A DNA stretch of 64,000 bases, from contig CM062816.1 in the NCBI GenBank assembly GCA_031772625.1, positions 1,670,267,058 through 1,670,331,057 of the forward strand, written 5' to 3'. Below the pieces are notes generated by a model. It was given only the letters and a program-made list of their open reading frames with translations, did no database searches and was not told the DNA's origin. Both the position numbers and the translations under genes were made by a program. The stretch is from Pinus tabuliformis (lineage: Eukaryota; Streptophyta; Pinopsida; Pinales; Pinaceae). Below are positions 1 to 9,971 of the stretch, piece by piece; position 1 is the stretch's first letter, and each line of letters opens with the position of its first letter.

Positions 1-2898
1 AGGGCTCTCTCTTTAGGATTTAGCTTTGTTGATGATGATTTTAGGCTAGTTATTGGGTACAAGGGGTTTTGTTTTAGTTTTGGTGGGATGGATGATGCTT
101 TCAAGTAAAGAGGCTGGGATAGCATGAAAGTTTTAGAACCATTGGGCGTGGAGTCAAGGAGTAGGACTGCTGGTGCGTTTTCTTGGTCACAAGAGGGAAT
201 ATGGAGCAAGCTAGCTGCACATGAAACAATCATTCAAGCTAAAGGATGGAGTGAAGGCTAGGAATGAGAGGCAGCTAAGAATCTCTCATTCAGATTAGCA
301 GAGGGAAGGTGAATGAGCTCTATCTAGGAGCAGTGAAGAATTCCTAGATAACTATCAAACATGAGTGAATTAGGGGAAATACGAGCCACAGGGAATTCAT
401 ATTCATTTCTAATTCAGATGAAAACATATAGAAACAATAGAAATTGAGCATAGAGGGCAATTAAACCAATTCTAAACTATTCATTCTTTCTGCTATTTTG
501 GATGGTACATCAATGGAAAACAAAAATAAGAAATACTTATTGAGTCATGTTGCAGCACAAGAATTCCACATTCAATTCTTCAAAACATTCATACACAACA
601 CACAATCATTCTTCCAAGCTTTTCAGCAGTCTTTGATTAAGTAAAACATCAGGTATACAGAGCGAGTCTCCCTTGGAGCTATACAACCAACCAACCCTTT
701 AAACAACGAATTAGGGTGGTTTTTATAAGTAAAATATCTATAAAGATTAGATCTCAGACAGATCTACCATAATAAGTGTCTTTAACCTAACACATGTCTG
801 AAATAAATGCGGGAAATATCCTCGGGCTGCGCTGGGTGCAGCTGTACCACAGGAGTGTAATGTGTTGTCTTTATGGCTCTGTGCTGATCACTTAGCCATA
901 ATTGTGCTTTGGGTTTTGATCCATGCTCTTGAGTGGTTCTGAGGAGCATTAACTATGATGGGAGAGCGTTGATTGGCCTTTACTGCTTTCTTTGACTTTG
1001 TTGGAGATCATTCAATGTCCACCTGCATTGGGAATAAAGGTTTTCATTTAAAACATTCGACTGATACTCTTTACCACTTCCTTGATATGCTTTGGCACTG
1101 AATGTGCGCCTTTATCACTTATGATACTCTTTAAACTGTTGCATTGACCTTTCATGGCTACTGTTCGGTCCTCTGTTTGATTTTAAAATTGTGTTTGCCC
1201 CTTTCTGAATGCTGCGCAAAGATATTCATGTCATTCTGCGCCTTTCGGGCCTACTGGAGGCCGAGCCACGAAAGGGATTTCCATTTTGGCCTATTCGCGC
1301 ATCAAAAATTGCCTCAGATTTTGATTCCAGGCTTCCTAGGTTGCGATTTGTGCCTCTCACGCTTTTTGATGGTGACGTCAGCATGACGTCATGCGGTGGG
1401 ACCCAGTACGGTGGGTGACGTCAGTAGTACGACAGGTGACGTGGCGGTACGGTGGAGGAGGTTACGTGGCGGTGACATGGCAAGGACACAGCGGCAGGAG
1501 GCCGACGCAGGATGATGACGTCAGCATGACGTGGTGCTGACGCAGGAGGAGGAAAGGCGGTATCCGGTTTCGGGCGCACCGCTTTTGTGCACAGGCGGTA
1601 TCGGAGGAGGGGGCTCCGCCACAGCCGAGAGGGTGACGCGTGGTGGGAGTACGACGGGAAAACCACCCATCTCCCGGGCGTTAACCCTTGGCACATCGGG
1701 GCACAAAAAGGCCCACTCACCGTAGATCTTGGGCGCGCCAGATCTGACGGTCGGTGGCGCGAGTAAGGCGGCAGACGGTTAGGGACGGGCCCCGCGCGCA
1801 ATTTTTGTGTGTTTTCATATAGCGGGGGGGGGGGGGGGGGGACTTTAATAATGTGGGTTTTTATGGGTTAATGCGGCATGGGTATGATTCAAACCCACTT
1901 TATCACAAAATATGAACGCGGATGGGTTAAATATAGGTCCCAGATAGACTCAATATTTCCCCAGACTTGATAAATGTGGCTAAAAAATGCCAACGGGTGG
2001 GAATATGTACGTAGGGGAGTTATTAACATATTTTTAGTAGGGGAAGGGGAGATAGATAGGGAGCTACATAGTAAAATTAGTAGTTAATATGACAAGTGAT
2101 CAGAAAGCGCTAAGTATGTGAATATTAGGCTATTTATGGGGGAAAATGATTCATAGAGGAAGTATGAACATGCCTTGAGCAAAGCAGATCTTTACCAAGG
2201 CAAATGATATGGAAAATGATGAAAGTAAGAGGTATCAAGCAGATCTTGACCCCTTCAGGGAAGTTAGTGAATGATTTGGGAAATGAGAAGAAGGGGGAGT
2301 TAGACATGCCTCACTTGAGCTCCTCCAAATGGAAAACCGCATCATAACTGTGATCTGTGAAGATATAACACCTGAAAACATGAAATGGATTACAGAGCAT
2401 GATTCTGCAACCACAAAACTACTTACCCAGCCTACATACCTAGCATTTTTTCTTCTTTTTGCATAGGTGCACTTGGACTTGCAGACCTAGATTATCCTTT
2501 TCTCCTTTTTCTATCCCTCTATCTAAGTCTACACTTATTTCTTCCAAGGGCCCAGATTAAGCAGTTTGGCTCCTTTGTTTCTCTACCTATCTATAAATCA
2601 GCCAAGATTGAACTATTTGGATAGATAATGACTCTCTATATTCTAAAACAAGAAATTGAAACCTAGGGAAGCCAAGATTAGGCTGTTTGGACTTCCCTTA
2701 ACAGAAACTTCTTCAAAAATGGATAACTCATCAAAATTGGGATACAGTAGTGGCATTTAGACTAGCACACTTTCATGGCCTCTTCTTTGGCCTCTTTTCA
2801 GGAAATATGGAGCATTGCAACATGCAAAGTATGACATATTTGGCATGTAAAAATGTCAATCATGAAAGATGAACACCTGTTGCAATAGGAGGCTAATA
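1..2898 (-). repeat. 3' LTR of element A, truncated by the window edge
   Basis: Direct repeat of 10072-12824 on the same strand, with about 3% substitutions and a length difference of roughly 150 bp. The two copies stop matching at 2898/12824, which sets the LTR edge. The repeat holds a GC-rich, CpG-rich middle (about 1380-1800), a run of 18 G at 1824-1841 (10 G in the right copy) and a TATA-like ttaaatata on the minus strand near 1927. Small frames in the GC-rich middle are not supported as genes. Confidence 0.93.
1373..1534. promoter_or_regulatory. cluster of TGACGTCA bZIP-type sites in LTR A
   Basis: The palindrome TGACGTCA occurs at 1373, 1384, 1416 and 1516, with TGACGTGG at 1437 and 1527. 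The right LTR carries the same cluster (TGACGTCA at 11445, 11456 and 11501, TGACGTGG at 11488 and 11522). TGACG-core palindromes are known binding sites for plant TGA/as-1-type bZIP factors. That they regulate this element is inference. They lie several hundred bases downstream of the TATA-like box in the sense of the element, so they might act as an internal enhancer or have no role. Confidence 0.5.
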
Positions 2899-3442
2899 GT
2901 GACTCCACTTGGGGATGGCTTCTCCTTGCGAAAAGCCAAGAACAGTAGGTTAGACTGCCTTGATCTTCTATTGTTGCTATGGACTGAAGAATTTCCTTGT
3001 GCTGGCTGCTAAAAATGTGAAACTCTAAAATAGGAGCAGCCATCTCCTTCATTGAAATATTGTGAAATACATAGCACTGCCTGCTTTCTTCTGCATGCTG
3101 GTTATTTATATACCATATTGCTTGAGCATTGCCTTTGAAATAGAACCAAACATGGATCAAAACTGATGTATTTCCCTTAGCTTCTGGTCTAGAAACAGTT
3201 GCTGATGTGAAACTAAACAATGCTCCTCTCTTATTGATACTTTTTGATTGGATACTGCAAACTGCAACCAGTTTCCTTTTATCATGAATTGCTGTGATAT
3301 GACAGCGCTACTCCTACTGTTTTTCTGAGACTATTGTAGAGATAGAGCCTTAAAAATGGAGTACTTGCATTGGCTGTGTCTTAGCAAACTTTGTTGCTGC
3401 TCCTCTAACACTCAAACTGCTAAAAAAAAATAAAACAAGGTG
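2899..3442 (-). other. element A region between integrase end and 3' LTR
   Basis: About 540 bases between the end of the integrase reading frame and the LTR. It should contain the polypurine tract next to 2898, but the purine run there (gtggagt on the minus strand) is weak. A minus-strand frame crossing the LTR boundary here shows no recognisable domain. No other feature was seen. Confidence 0.5.
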
Positions 3443-6400
3443 CTAATATATACAAATATTAATGTACAAAGAGATATGTACAGAGCTGCATTGTACCCCT
3501 TGATAGGGATCATGGTAATGTTTTAGCATTCGGCCATTAACAGGGCCTTCTTCAACAGTGCTGCCCTCTACAGACTTGAGGAAATATGTGTTATTTCCCT
3601 GAACAACAGAAATAACAAATGGCCCTTTCCATAAAAAATCAAATTTTGCATCTTTGCCCTTGTCTTCTCTTCGTGAGTCCCACCTTAGAACTTTGTTGCC
3701 AATGTAGAAATCCTTAGCCTTAGCTCTTTTATCAAACATCTTTTTGAGTTTCTCTTGCAATATTTGAGCTCTGTTATAAACTTGCTCTCTGGTTTGCTGA
3801 AGATGAATGGTCTGATTGATTCTTCTTTGAATATCATTTGGTTCTGCTTGGATCTCTTGCAACATTTTCATGATAGGAGTGCCCAAGGAGGATGGAAACG
3901 TGGCTTCCATGCCATACACCAGCTCATAAGGGCTCATCCCAATGGATTTTTTTGTTGAAAGTCTGTCTGCCCATAGGGCATTTGTGAGCTTTTTATGCCA
4001 GTTCTTCGTGTTTTCTTCTAAGACCTTCTTGATAATATTAATCAGGCTCTTGTTAGATGACTCGGCCAAGCCATTACCTTGGGGGTAATAGGCTGTGGAG
4101 TGGCCCAAGGTAATGTGAAATTTATGGCAAAAACTGATCATCTTTTAGGATTTGAAAGTAGCGGCGTTGTCAGTGATGATCTTCTCAGGGCGGCCAAATC
4201 TAGAAAGGATATTTCACTCAAGGAACTGGATAATGATGGAGTCATTGGCCTGTCTGCATGGGATGGCTTCAATCCATTTAGTGAAATAGTCGGTGGTTGT
4301 TAAAATCCACTTGTGCTGGCCTGAGGAAGAGGGGTGGATCTCTCCAATGAAATCAAGACCCCATTGTTGAAAAGGTTTCTCGGTTGAGATGGGTTTAAGG
4401 GGCAAGGGTAACAACTTTCTTTTGCCCTCAAAGATTTGGCATTTATGACATGAGATAGCAAATTTCTTTATATGTGCAAATAGAGAGGGCCAATAGAAAC
4501 CAGCCCTTAAAATTTTATCAGCAGTGGACTTCCAATATAGATGTCCTCCATAGTCCCCTACATGGAATTCTTTCATGACATTTTTAGTTTCATTCATGGT
4601 TAAAAAATTAAGCAATATACCCTCATGATATTTCCAAAATAATGCACCATCTATGACACAAAACTTTGAAGCCTTCATTTTTAAAAATCTTTTCTTGGTT
4701 CTGGACAATCCCGGGGGAGCAAATAGGTTTAACAATACAAAGCATATATCAACATACCATGGGGATTGCAAAAAGGTTTCACTGATCTGTGGAGTCGCCA
4801 GCTCCTGTTCATTGTCCAGTTGGTTGATGTCTAAGGCTTGAAAGTTTGTTTCGGACATCAGTTTGGCTAAACCTTGTCCCTTTATGAGCTTGGTTGGTTT
4901 AATTTCTATGTCATACTCAAGGATGTTAGCAATCCACTTGCCTCTTTTTCCTTCTAGCCCCTCTTGGGTTAATATGTCTTTTACAACAGCATTTGGGACA
5001 TCGGCAATCATATGTGAATACAAAATGTAAACTTGGAAATCTTTGAGTGCAAGGGCATAGGCCTGCTTCTCCATGATTTGGTATTTCAAAGGGGCATCTA
5101 TTAAGGCTCGACTAAAAAATGCAATTAGCTTTTCAGCTCCCTGATCATCCTTTTGCAAAAGGACAACAGCTATGGTGTGCTCAGATGTAAATGAAAATAT
5201 GATGAAATCTTTGTCAAATTGCGGACTGGTGAGGACAGGGGCTTGGGTTAAGGCAGTTTTGATACTCTCAAAGGCTTGCTTGGTCTCAAGAGACCATTTT
5301 ACCTTAGCATCCTTTTTTAACATGTTGCTTAACAGTCTTATTAGTTCAGCTAGGTTTGGAATAAATCTTCTTAAGGAGTTGGTTTTTCCAAGGAATGCTT
5401 GCAATTCTTTTATGCTTCTTGGATATGGGATTTGGAGGATGGCTTGGATCCTTTCCGGATCTATTCTAATACCGTATTTTGAGATGATATGGCCAAGGAG
5501 TTTGCCTTCTTCAAGGCCAAAGAGGGATTTCTTGGGGTTCAAGGAGATGCCATATTTCCTACATGTTATGAATATTTGCCTCAAATGTTTTAGGTGCTCT
5601 TGATCGGATTTGGAGAAAGGGGTTAAGTCATCAAGGTAGACAACTAGGAAATCATGCATTTCCTTGGAAAATGCAATATCCATTGCCCTTTGAAAGGTAG
5701 CACCAGCGTTTTTAAGTCCGAAAGGAATCTTCACATACTTAAATGTTCCCCACGGTGTGGTAAAGGCCGTCTTGTCTTGGTCATCCGGGTGAACCAGTAT
5801 TTGATTAAAACCTGAAAAGCCATCTAGCAAAGAGATTCTAGATGACCCCACTACTCTTTGTAGGATGTGGTCCATTTTTGGCAAGGGGTAGTGGTCTTTT
5901 AGGGAGGCTTGGTTTAAATTTCTTAGGTCTACACATAGCCTAATCTCACCTGCCTTTTTTCTTGTGGGAACAAGATTGGATACCCATTCAGAGAATCTGA
6001 TGGGTGCTATGATACTTGCTTCAAACATCCTTTTCACTTCCTTTTCAATTAAGGGAAGGAGTACGGGATTGATTCTTCTAAGTTTCTGTTTGAAGGGCTT
6101 TTGGTTTGGTCTTAAGGGAATGGTGTGTTGGATCACTGAGGTGTCATAGGACTTCAAGTCCTCATAACTCCAAGCAAATACATCTTGGAATTCTTTGAAC
6201 AAATCAATATATTTGGGTTTTTGATCGGGTGGTAAAGTTTGAGATATTTTGATCATTTTGGGCTTGTCTGCTGTCCCAATGTTGTGTTCTTCTATAGCAG
6301 TGTTTAGGGGCTGTATTTTTGGCTTTTTGGGAACATCATTTGCATCAAACATATCTTCTAATGGAGTGAGGCCAGCAGGGAGAAAGTTGTCTTTCAGATC

Positions 6401-6451
6401 AACGATCTCGGCCTCTGTTTCTACTATATCCTCCAAATGCATCAGTTTCAA
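3443..6451 (-). pseudogene. pol: element A pol: reverse transcriptase, RNase H, integrase
   Basis: Pol region of a Ty3/gypsy element, read leftward. The upstream open part (to 6451) has the reverse transcriptase with the YLDDL active-site box near residue 274, followed by the usual gypsy RNase H around residues 400-510. Next come the integrase zinc finger (H...H...CHKC, near residues 655-690) and the start of the catalytic core (GLDFIG, TDYFTKWIE). The rest of the integrase core (YYPQGNGLAE, SPYELVYG) and the C-terminal domain with a VLRW/GPF pattern lie in 3443-4141. The region is broken at least once and is treated as a fossil. No chromodomain is visible, as expected for Tat rather than chromovirus elements. 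Confidence 0.93.
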
Positions 6452-6583
6452 CTCTTCTATGTTTTCATTGTCAAAAATAGTTGGGTTTAGGATTTGCTTG
6501 GTTGTTACAGCGGTTACTGCCTACTGATTTTCATTTGTTTGCTGTTTTTCATCCGTCATAGCATCCATGTCAATGTTAATATT

Positions 6584-9500
6584 TTAAAACTCATGCTCAA
6601 GAGTGAGGAAGTTGTTAATCTGGGCATCACTTTCAAACACTTGCCAATCTTTAACATTATTTGGGATAGCAGGCCTATGTTTTATCTCAGCAGTAAAGTG
6701 GTGATTTGGCTCAAAGGGAAGCTTGCATGTACTAGCAAAAGTGGCTAGGCTGTGTGCATGAATGTTATGATCCCTTGAAATCTTGGCAAGCTTGGATTCA
6801 GTGAATGCATTGAGTATATTAGTACCAGTAGTCCTATAGGCCCTCATTCTATTGTCATTGGGGACAAAGTTGCCTTTCATTTGTTGTATGATTAAATCAG
6901 AGTCACCTAGAATAGACACTTTTGCAGCTCCTAGAGCTTTGAGCAGTTTAAGGCCTAAAAGGAGAGCCTTATACTCTACCATGTTATTGGTGCATTTGAA
7001 ATTTAGTCTGTAGGCATGAACTTCTGCATGATTGTTATGTGTATTGTGAATCCAAACACTTGCCCCTGCTCCTAACTTGTTAACCGAGCCATCAAACTCT
7101 AAATACCATGTGATTTCTTGCTTGTGGTTAGTATCAAGAGTTTCAATCACTTTAGGATTGGGCAGATTTGAAATTTCTGTTTGGGGAGGTTTTTCTTGTA
7201 TGCTGGTTGCCTTGATTGTTTTGATAGTTTCATCAGTATGGGCAACCAATTCTTCATCGGTGTGTGTGTTTAGTTCTAAAGCCAAGGGCTTGTCATCAGT
7301 GAGAGTATTTGTTTCATCATTAAATAGAATAAAAGAATCCATATCAGAATGGATTGAGTGAATAGGAAAATTTTGGGGCTTATCCTCACTAGTTACCACA
7401 TACTTCATCAGTGTTTCTCTATATAGTCTCTTTGGTTGCCCAAAAACAGATATAGTGGCATAAGAGAGGTCTAATTGGAGGGATCCTTGAAGTTTTTCTC
7501 CCCAAGATCTTGATAATAGCATGCCATACTTTGGTGGAATGTCAGCAACCACCACATCCATGAGAATAGTCTTGTTGGGATATTGGACTAAGGAGACACA
7601 CAAGTCTTTGATAAGGCCTAAACACTTGACTTGACTTGAGTCAAAGGAGAATAGATCTTTGTAGGGTCTTGTGACATCAAGGTTGAGTTTTTCCATTACA
7701 GCTTTGGGCATAAGGTTGTGTGAGGCACCTGAGTCAAACATAGCATTGTGCAGGACTTTGTCATGTATGTGTAAACTGACATAAAAAGGTAGAACAGATC
7801 CATAAGTTGATTTTCCGTTAACTTCAGGACCGAACAACAGTTCAGGCTGATCATCAAGAACATTCACATCATCCTTAACCTCTGGCATTTGAAGTGATCT
7901 TTGAATTTGTTGCCTATACACTTCATGTTTGGCAAGTTCAGATAAGGGGATGGAAATCTTCAGTTTACCTATTTCTGCCTCTAAGTCAAACGATTTTTCA
8001 GATTGGGTTTTAGTATTTTGGGAGGCAGGCTTCCCTTTTTCTATTGGAGTATCAGCAGTTTGGTCTTGTTTGTCAGCATTAAGGGAAGTAATTGCTTGCA
8101 GTTTTTCAGTTTTAGGAGGGCTTTTTGGAACGCTGTTCAAATTCTCTTTCGAGGAAGAAGGTGGCAGAGGCTGATCATTAGAAGATTGCATTTCTGTTAT
8201 GTCCTCTATGGTGACATCCTTTGGATTAGGGACTGTTTTACCAGCAGTTTCCATGAAGGCAACATTTTCTTTAATTTTCTTCGGCTGCTTGGTATCATTT
8301 GCCTTAACCTTTTTAGGCACATCTATGGTTCTTGTCCTCAGCTTATATTGTTTGTGGACTTCATAAACAACAGTATCATAGCCTTGTTTAAAATCAAAAG
8401 ACTCACCAGACTTAGTATAAAATTGATTAAGGTCATGTTCATCTTGGTCTTGTTGAGTTAGGAAAATTTGTTGCTTAGCCTTCAAATCCACCAAGTTCAT
8501 GTGAGTATCTTCCGTCTGTTCACTATATGTAGATGCTTCAGCGTAATTTTCGTGAAAAGGAGGCCTTACATCATGGTCTGGGCTAGACCTACCAATATTT
8601 GTATTCTGAGTTTTCCGGAAATTTGGGTTCCTTATGGTATTGGGTTTTTGTCCTTTCCATGATGATTTCCTCTCAACACTCTCTACTCTGTCTCCCAGCC
8701 TGTGCATGCCAGTGATAACAGCATCCAGCTTTTGGTCTAAGGCTGAGGGTTCCTCTTTAAAGGTGGTGCTTCTCTCAGTTCTAGCTCTGTTTCTTTTGGC
8801 AATTAGATTTGCCTCTACGCTAATAGCAACATTTTGCATGTCTGCAAGGGTTTGAGGGGCTCTTTCCCTTAACTGATAAGCCATGTCAGTGTCAAAACCA
8901 TCAGGGAATTTATACAAAGCAAGATCAGGTGGAGGTCTTAAGTTCTGTGGTATTGCATTATAAATATTATTAAATCTTGCACAATAGTCCAAGACAGATT
9001 CTTGAGGGCCTCTTTTGATGGTGTCATATTCAGATAATATGTGCAAGGGGTCTTTCTTTTTCTCCCATCTGTTGATAAATGACTGGTATAAGGCTTCTGG
9101 GTCTACTATGGAATTGGCTGTGAGTGCTCTAAACCAAGTTCTAACATCACCTCTCAAACTTTGGACGAAAATCTTCATTCTGACACTATCATCATCTATC
9201 TCGTAGTTCTCAAAATAGTCTTGCATCTTCTTTGTATGTTGAAGGGCTGTGCAAGAGCCAGTTCCATCAAAGTATGTGATTTTAGTTTGATAATCCTGAG
9301 GCATAGCCCCTAGATTAGCAGGTAACTGCAGGGGTGCATATCTATTAGCCATGTTTACTGGGATAAGTGGAACAATAGGAACAGCTGGAACAGCTGTAAC
9401 AACAGCAGTCAGGGAAGTATGTGCAGTAAATGGAGGTGTGGAAGGAGTGCTTTGAGAGGTAGATGATGAACAAGGGGAAGCGGGGGTTGAATGAAATAAA

Positions 9501-9604
9501 ACCTTGACAGGGGTCGGAACACAGCTTGTCTGAACTGTTTCAAGGCTAAAGTCAACAAAATCTTCTCTTTGCTCTAGCTTCCTGAGGTTCCTTGGGATTT
9601 TCAA
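6584..9604 (-). CDS. gag-pro: element A gag-protease with a C-terminal extra RNase H
   Basis: One open frame of 1006 codons. The N-terminal low-complexity S/T/P stretch is followed by a retrotransposon gag domain at about residues 100-290 (TYFDGTGS, LRGDVRTWF, FINRWE). A long charged linker follows, then an aspartic protease near residue 620 (MFDSGASHNLMP) with its downstream LLSRSWGE block. At residues 830-955 a second RNase H fold is visible (WYLEFDGSV, GAGASVW, NNMVEYKALLLGL, GDSDLIIQQ). It is of the plant/archaeal RNase HI type, not the gypsy RNase H found in pol. Gag would form particles, protease would process them, and the extra RNase H may assist RNA removal during reverse transcription. 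The extra domain sits before the reverse transcriptase, which lies in the separate downstream pol frame. Confidence 0.9.
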   Translation of the reverse strand: MKIPRNLRKLEQREDFVDFSLETVQTSCVPTPVKVLFHSTPASPCSSSTSQSTPSTPPFTAHTSLTAVVTAVPAVPIVPLIPVNMANRYAPLQLPANLGAMPQDYQTKITYFDGTGSCTALQHTKKMQDYFENYEIDDDSVRMKIFVQSLRGDVRTWFRALTANSIVDPEALYQSFINRWEKKKDPLHILSEYDTIKRGPQESVLDYCARFNNIYNAIPQNLRPPPDLALYKFPDGFDTDMAYQLRERAPQTLADMQNVAISVEANLIAKRNRARTERSTTFKEEPSALDQKLDAVITGMHRLGDRVESVERKSSWKGQKPNTIRNPNFRKTQNTNIGRSSPDHDVRPPFHENYAEASTYSEQTEDTHMNLVDLKAKQQIFLTQQDQDEHDLNQFYTKSGESFDFKQGYDTVVYEVHKQYKLRTRTIDVPKKVKANDTKQPKKIKENVAFMETAGKTVPNPKDVTIEDITEMQSSNDQPLPPSSSKENLNSVPKSPPKTEKLQAITSLNADKQDQTADTPIEKGKPASQNTKTQSEKSFDLEAEIGKLKISIPLSELAKHEVYRQQIQRSLQMPEVKDDVNVLDDQPELLFGPEVNGKSTYGSVLPFYVSLHIHDKVLHNAMFDSGASHNLMPKAVMEKLNLDVTRPYKDLFSFDSSQVKCLGLIKDLCVSLVQYPNKTILMDVVVADIPPKYGMLLSRSWGEKLQGSLQLDLSYATISVFGQPKRLYRETLMKYVVTSEDKPQNFPIHSIHSDMDSFILFNDETNTLTDDKPLALELNTHTDEELVAHTDETIKTIKATSIQEKPPQTEISNLPNPKVIETLDTNHKQEITWYLEFDGSVNKLGAGASVWIHNTHNNHAEVHAYRLNFKCTNNMVEYKALLLGLKLLKALGAAKVSILGDSDLIIQQMKGNFVPNDNRMRAYRTTGTNILNAFTESKLAKISRDHNIHAHSLATFASTCKLPFEPNHHFTAEIKHRPAIPNNVKDWQVFESDAQINNFLTLEHEF

Positions 9605-9950
9605 AAATAGCTAGGGGGTTTGGGTCTGGATTTGACCTTGTATACCGTGAATTCCTTTTGGGAGCCAAATTCTGAACTTGTTTTGGTATTTTCTGTGAAT
9701 GCTCTTTTAGAATTAGCAAGGAACTGATCAAATTTTGGAATAGCTATCTATAACTTAAAACTAGCACAAAGTTTGACTGAAGCAGCATTTGCTTACTCCT
9801 GTAAATGCAAGGCAAGAACAGTTTCAAAGGCTTCCTGGCTGACATTCAGGCTTTATCTGTAGTTTTAAGGAATCTGCAACAATTGGAAAATTCATTGTTT
9901 TTCCCTAGTGGAGCTTTCCAACTTGATTTGTGAGATTTAACTGAGGATGT

Positions 9951-9968
9951 TCCCCAGTAGAGTTGCCA
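9951..9968 (-). other. primer-binding site of element A (tRNA-Arg-like)
   Basis: Minus-strand TGGCAACTCTACTGGGGA lies three bases inside the 5' LTR edge. From memory of plant tRNA-Arg(ACG), about 15 of 18 positions match the complement of its 3' end, and the differences are of the CpG-decay type. Tat/Ogre elements are known to use tRNA-Arg-type primers, which agrees with the pol assignment. Confidence 0.7.
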
Positions 9969-9971
9969 TTA

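Noticed and set aside
1421-1801. 126-codon minus-strand frame in the GC-rich middle of LTR A (and its twin at 11506-11886)
   Set aside because: Composition follows the GC-rich DNA (P, S, R, H-rich) and no domain is visible. Conservation between copies is explained by the LTR repeat.
2798-3220. 140-codon minus-strand frame
   Set aside because: It crosses the LTR/internal boundary of element A and has no recognisable domain.
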